DNA from: Datnioides undecimradiatus
Taxonomy: Eukaryota > Chordata > Actinopteri > Lobotiformes > Datnioididae
Length of the DNA: 64,000 nucleotides
Direction: 5' to 3'
Assembly: GCA_008933995.1 (NCBI GenBank)
Contig: WARS01000027.1
Location: 2,481,001 to 2,545,000, forward strand
In this document: piece by piece, positions 60,843 through 64,000 of the stretch
Layout: each line of letters starts with the position of its first letter
How positions within the stretch are numbered: the stretch's first letter is position 1
Position numbers and translations under genes: made by a program
Notes under the pieces: model-generated
Databases searched by the model: none
Seen by the model: the letters and a program-made list of their open reading frames with translations, nothing else
Told to the model about the DNA's origin: nothing

Positions 60843-61054
60843 GTGGTGATGTGTTGCTGTGACTCCAGAGTCTCTGCAGAGCATTGAAGCTGAGTCTCTG
60901 CTTTAATACAGTGATGTGTTGCTGTGACTCCAGAGTCTCTGCAGAGCATTGAAGCTGAGTCTCTGCTTTAATACAGTGATGTGTTTCAGAAAGCAGCTTC
61001 TGACCTTTGCAGAGTCACAGAGAGAAGCTCTGTTTCACTCACACGCACTGATCA
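60843..61054. repeat. Tandem repeat (65-base units), right member of a distant inverted pair
   Basis: Two full 65-base units containing gtgactccagagtctctgca, then gagcattgaagctgagtctc, plus the shared flank agagaagctctgtttcactc. Reverse complement of 4928-5157. Confidence 0.88.
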
Positions 61055-61326
61055 TAATGTGAATTTAAAATCTAAAATCAATAGTCACAGATAAATATAT
61101 ATTTTGCTGCAGTATGATTATATGATAATAAAACAGCTGATTTGTGGTGAACAGAGGTTATTTTATATATTTTTATATTTATATTATTCTGATAGAAGTT
61201 AAGACTTGAAACGAGCTGAACAGTGAAGTTAGAAGCTAAACTGGTCGTTCTCTGAACCGGTTTCCGTTCTGGGTTTAAATGAACTTAGCTTCACATAACG
61301 TCTGTGAAACCAAACCATCACAGCGT

Positions 61327-61330
<4 letters not shown>

Positions 61331-61365
<35 letters not shown>
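61331..61365. repeat. GT microsatellite
   Basis: Pure GT run, about 17 units. Confidence 0.95.
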
Positions 61366-61367
<2 letters not shown>

Positions 61368-62989
61368 AGACAGAGAGCCAAGCTGAGTCCCACTCTCTGT
61401 GGTACTTGAGGTCTTGTTGCCGGTTACAGAGGGAAACGGTAACCATAACAACAGGTAACCACTAACAACCAGCATCCATAACGACCACAGCTCACAAATT
61501 AGCTCCTCTAATTACAGAGGCTCGGCTCAGAGCTGATGCTGCTGCTGCTGATAACAACACGTTTTATAAACTGTTTTCCAACCTGAAACAACAACAACAG
61601 TCACATGTCGCTGCGGCAGGTCACCTCGGTCTGAAGGTCAGAGCAGGAAACAGTCTATCAGACGCAATAGGTAATAATACATACATGAGCTAATACATAA
61701 ACAAAGATTTATAACCATAAAGTGGAAATCTTCTCGTTCAAGTGCAAAGTGTTTGTTGTTTGTTTCCCTTGTTTATTTTAGTTCATTTCAGTTTTTTGGG
61801 AACTTGATTAATTAAATAAGTAGGAAGTAAATACAGGTTGAGTAAACAAAACGCCTGTCAAACCCTTAGCCATTATACATAGATTTATGTTAATATGTAA
61901 ATATATCAAAGTTGAAATAAAATGTAAAAAGATAATGTGGCAACATTATTATCAACATTAAAGACAGACAGACATTATCAGTACTTTAAACTTTTTGAGT
62001 TTGTCAAACCAGGGAAGGGAAAAACGTTCAACATGCTTATTGAACATGTTTGAACATGTTTTCAAGAATCAAATGAATTTTAAATTCATTTGCTCAGATG
62101 TTGATGCTAAATTGTATAATTTAGTTAAAATCTTGTCAAAAGGCCCAGTTTAATGTTTAAAGTTAAATAATTTCAGGACTTTTATGGACTGACGGATGAT
62201 ACAGTAACACATGCGGCTATATGCTTATGATTCTCTAGTATATGCGTCTATATGCTGATGATACTGTGTTGCTCACAGAAAAAATTAATTTACTAAAGAC
62301 TCTTAATATTATTCCTGGAGTAAAAATGGAAACTTGAAAACATTAAACATTAAAAAACATTAAAAAATAGAGAAGCACAACACTTAAAAGAATAAACATC
62401 CCAGTTTTGCCTTGTGAAAATACTTTACGTTAGAGTCTGTGATGAATAAATCCAAATGTGTTTTTGTTGTTTCAATGTTTTAAAAACTTTAAGATTAGTT
62501 GGCTGTCACAGCTTTATGTGATGCTGCAGGAGTCAGAGCACACAGTCATCCAGAGATGTTTCCGCCGTGTTTTCTTTTTCTGATTGACACTTTATTTTCA
62601 GAACAATCTGTGGTGTAATATAAATATAGACAAACAAAAAAACAACCACAGATCCATAAGAAACAATGGAGAGAGGAGATTTGGAATAGGCCTGAGCTCA
62701 GAAACTCAAATCAAAGCAAGATTAAGACAGAGGAACTTATGTAACATTTAATTTAAAGAGAGGCCAGAGGTCCATATGTATGTGCTCCGCTCAGGACGGG
62801 TACCGACCACCGGTAACAGAGGTAGGAACATGTGAAATCCCCCTTACTAACCTGCAGTTCAAGGTTTGGGTGAATCTGTTGGTTTAGTCTGACTCATTGA
62901 TCCTTTATCTGACTGAAGTGTGTTGCACAGATATCTAAAATACAATTGGTCTAACTATGAATTGATAAATCCAAGGTGCTGACTCAGCA

Positions 62990-63690
62990 AACGGATTTGT
63001 CATTTCGCCTTTCTCACAGTTTCATCTTGCATCTATAATATTCTCTAAACTATACAATATACTATGAATACTAAGTCCCACATTACACCGTCTATAAACT
63101 CTGCAGAGTAGAGTCATCTTCATGATCAAAGTTAAAAGATGAGTCATCATGGATGAATCTGAGGATCATAGAGACACTCTGCTGCCTGTAATATACCTAT
63201 AATGTTTTTTAAACTATGTGCTGTAAATACTCAGTTCTATACTATATTATAGCTTTAATACTGTTTAGGGTTGAGTCACCTCAGTATTCAAAGTGACAAA
63301 CAGCAACGTGTAGTCACATTAGAGACAGGGGATCATAGAGACACACTGCTGCCTTCAGTATACCTGTAATATTCCTGCACATGTATTAAGAAGACTAAAT
63401 TCTACACCATATTATTGCCTATACGCTAAGGAGAGTCATGTTTATGATCAAGTGAGATCGTCGCAGATCACAGAGACATGCTGCTGCCTGTAATATTCCT
63501 ATAATATTCATGTAAATATATTACAAAACTATATTATATAGTATACTAAATATATTATAAATACTGAACTGGGTCCCCTTTGTGACAAAGTATGAAGTAG
63601 CAACATGTAGTCACAGATCATAGAGACACACTGCTGCCTGTAATATTCCTATAATATTCCCATAATACTTCTATGATTATTCACTGACTC
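62990..63690. repeat. Degenerate tandem repeat with units of about 135-167 bases
   Basis: The motif gatcatagagacacactgct, then gcctgtaatattcctataat, recurs at 63164, 63331, 63466 and 63616, with a weaker copy near 63000. Each is followed by AT-rich sequence and then a gtcac/gtagtcacat-type segment. Confidence 0.75.
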
Positions 63691-64000
63691 CTCAGACCAA
63701 AACACCTCTGGACTTAATATTTCAGGAGAGTCATGACTCCAGATGTAGTTTTCACTTTGGGGTTTTGGTTTTGTACGACCCCCCTGTTAGAAATTTAACA
63801 AATCAGCGACAGCCCTGCAGCTGTCCTAACGGAGGAAGCAGAGGTTCGTTGTTGTTGTTTTTGTGTGTGTGTTGTGGTACAGTAGCAGTAAAACGTCAGA
63901 TTTGGTGCATGTGAGGAGACGAGTGGCGCTGTGGGGCTGACAGTAGGCCTGAGTCAGACTCTGCAAACACCTGAGGGAGCTTCATCCACCTCCCATCATC

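Larger units (their letters stand above)
58936..64000. other. Intergenic, no gene seen
   Basis: Contains the right member of a distant inverted repeat pair (60843-61054), a GT microsatellite (61331-61365) and a degenerate tandem array (62990-63690). Much of 60000-60300 is non-repetitive and rich in homeodomain-type motifs (see findings). Confidence 0.45.

Overview
The window reads as nuclear DNA of a ray-finned (teleost) fish. Seen directly: genes are sparse, cnot2 is split into short exons with GT-AG introns, CA/GT microsatellites are very dense, and there are Tc1/mariner elements, a chromodomain-type Ty3/Gypsy element and LINE reverse-transcriptase remnants. The species is not identifiable by eye. 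There are no operons, ribosome binding sites, phage or CRISPR arrays.

Layout. 416-1630: a nearly whole Tc1-like transposon with TA target duplication and one in-frame stop. 4.1-10.85 kb, minus strand: cnot2 (CCR4-NOT subunit 2), 14 coding exons that join without a frame break, a likely non-coding first exon near 10.8 kb, and a poly(A) signal at 4153. 12.8-24.8 kb: a replication-dependent histone cluster, with H2A and H4 intact on the plus strand, then frame-broken H1, H4 and H2B on the minus strand. The second H4 is an inverted duplicate of the first (arms about 0.95 kb, 7.6 kb apart). LINE fragments (15.1-16.45 kb) and a Tc1 remnant (20.9-21.76 kb) lie between them. No H3 is seen. 31456-36928: a complete but heavily frame-broken Gypsy insertion with two LTRs and a 5-bp target duplication. 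37-55 kb: no convincing gene, only dispersed and tandem repeats. 55001-56737, minus strand: kcna5 (Kv1.5 potassium channel), intact and intronless. 57-64 kb: no gene, several minisatellites.

How the parts relate. The histone genes share the 3' stem-loop of S-phase histone mRNAs; the H2B copy keeps an octamer promoter and the two H4 copies share a 20-base promoter block. cnot2 and kcna5 are unrelated single-copy genes flanking this region.

Most worth checking: (1) cnot2 introns that start with AC repeats and end with GT repeats, which could pair across the intron; (2) the inverted H4 duplication whose copy has lost its 3' stem-loop; (3) damage in H1, H4 copy, H2B and Gypsy that consists mainly of clustered short indels in otherwise well-kept protein sequence, which may be consensus error rather than decay. 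I found no clear evidence of a wholly new molecular system.
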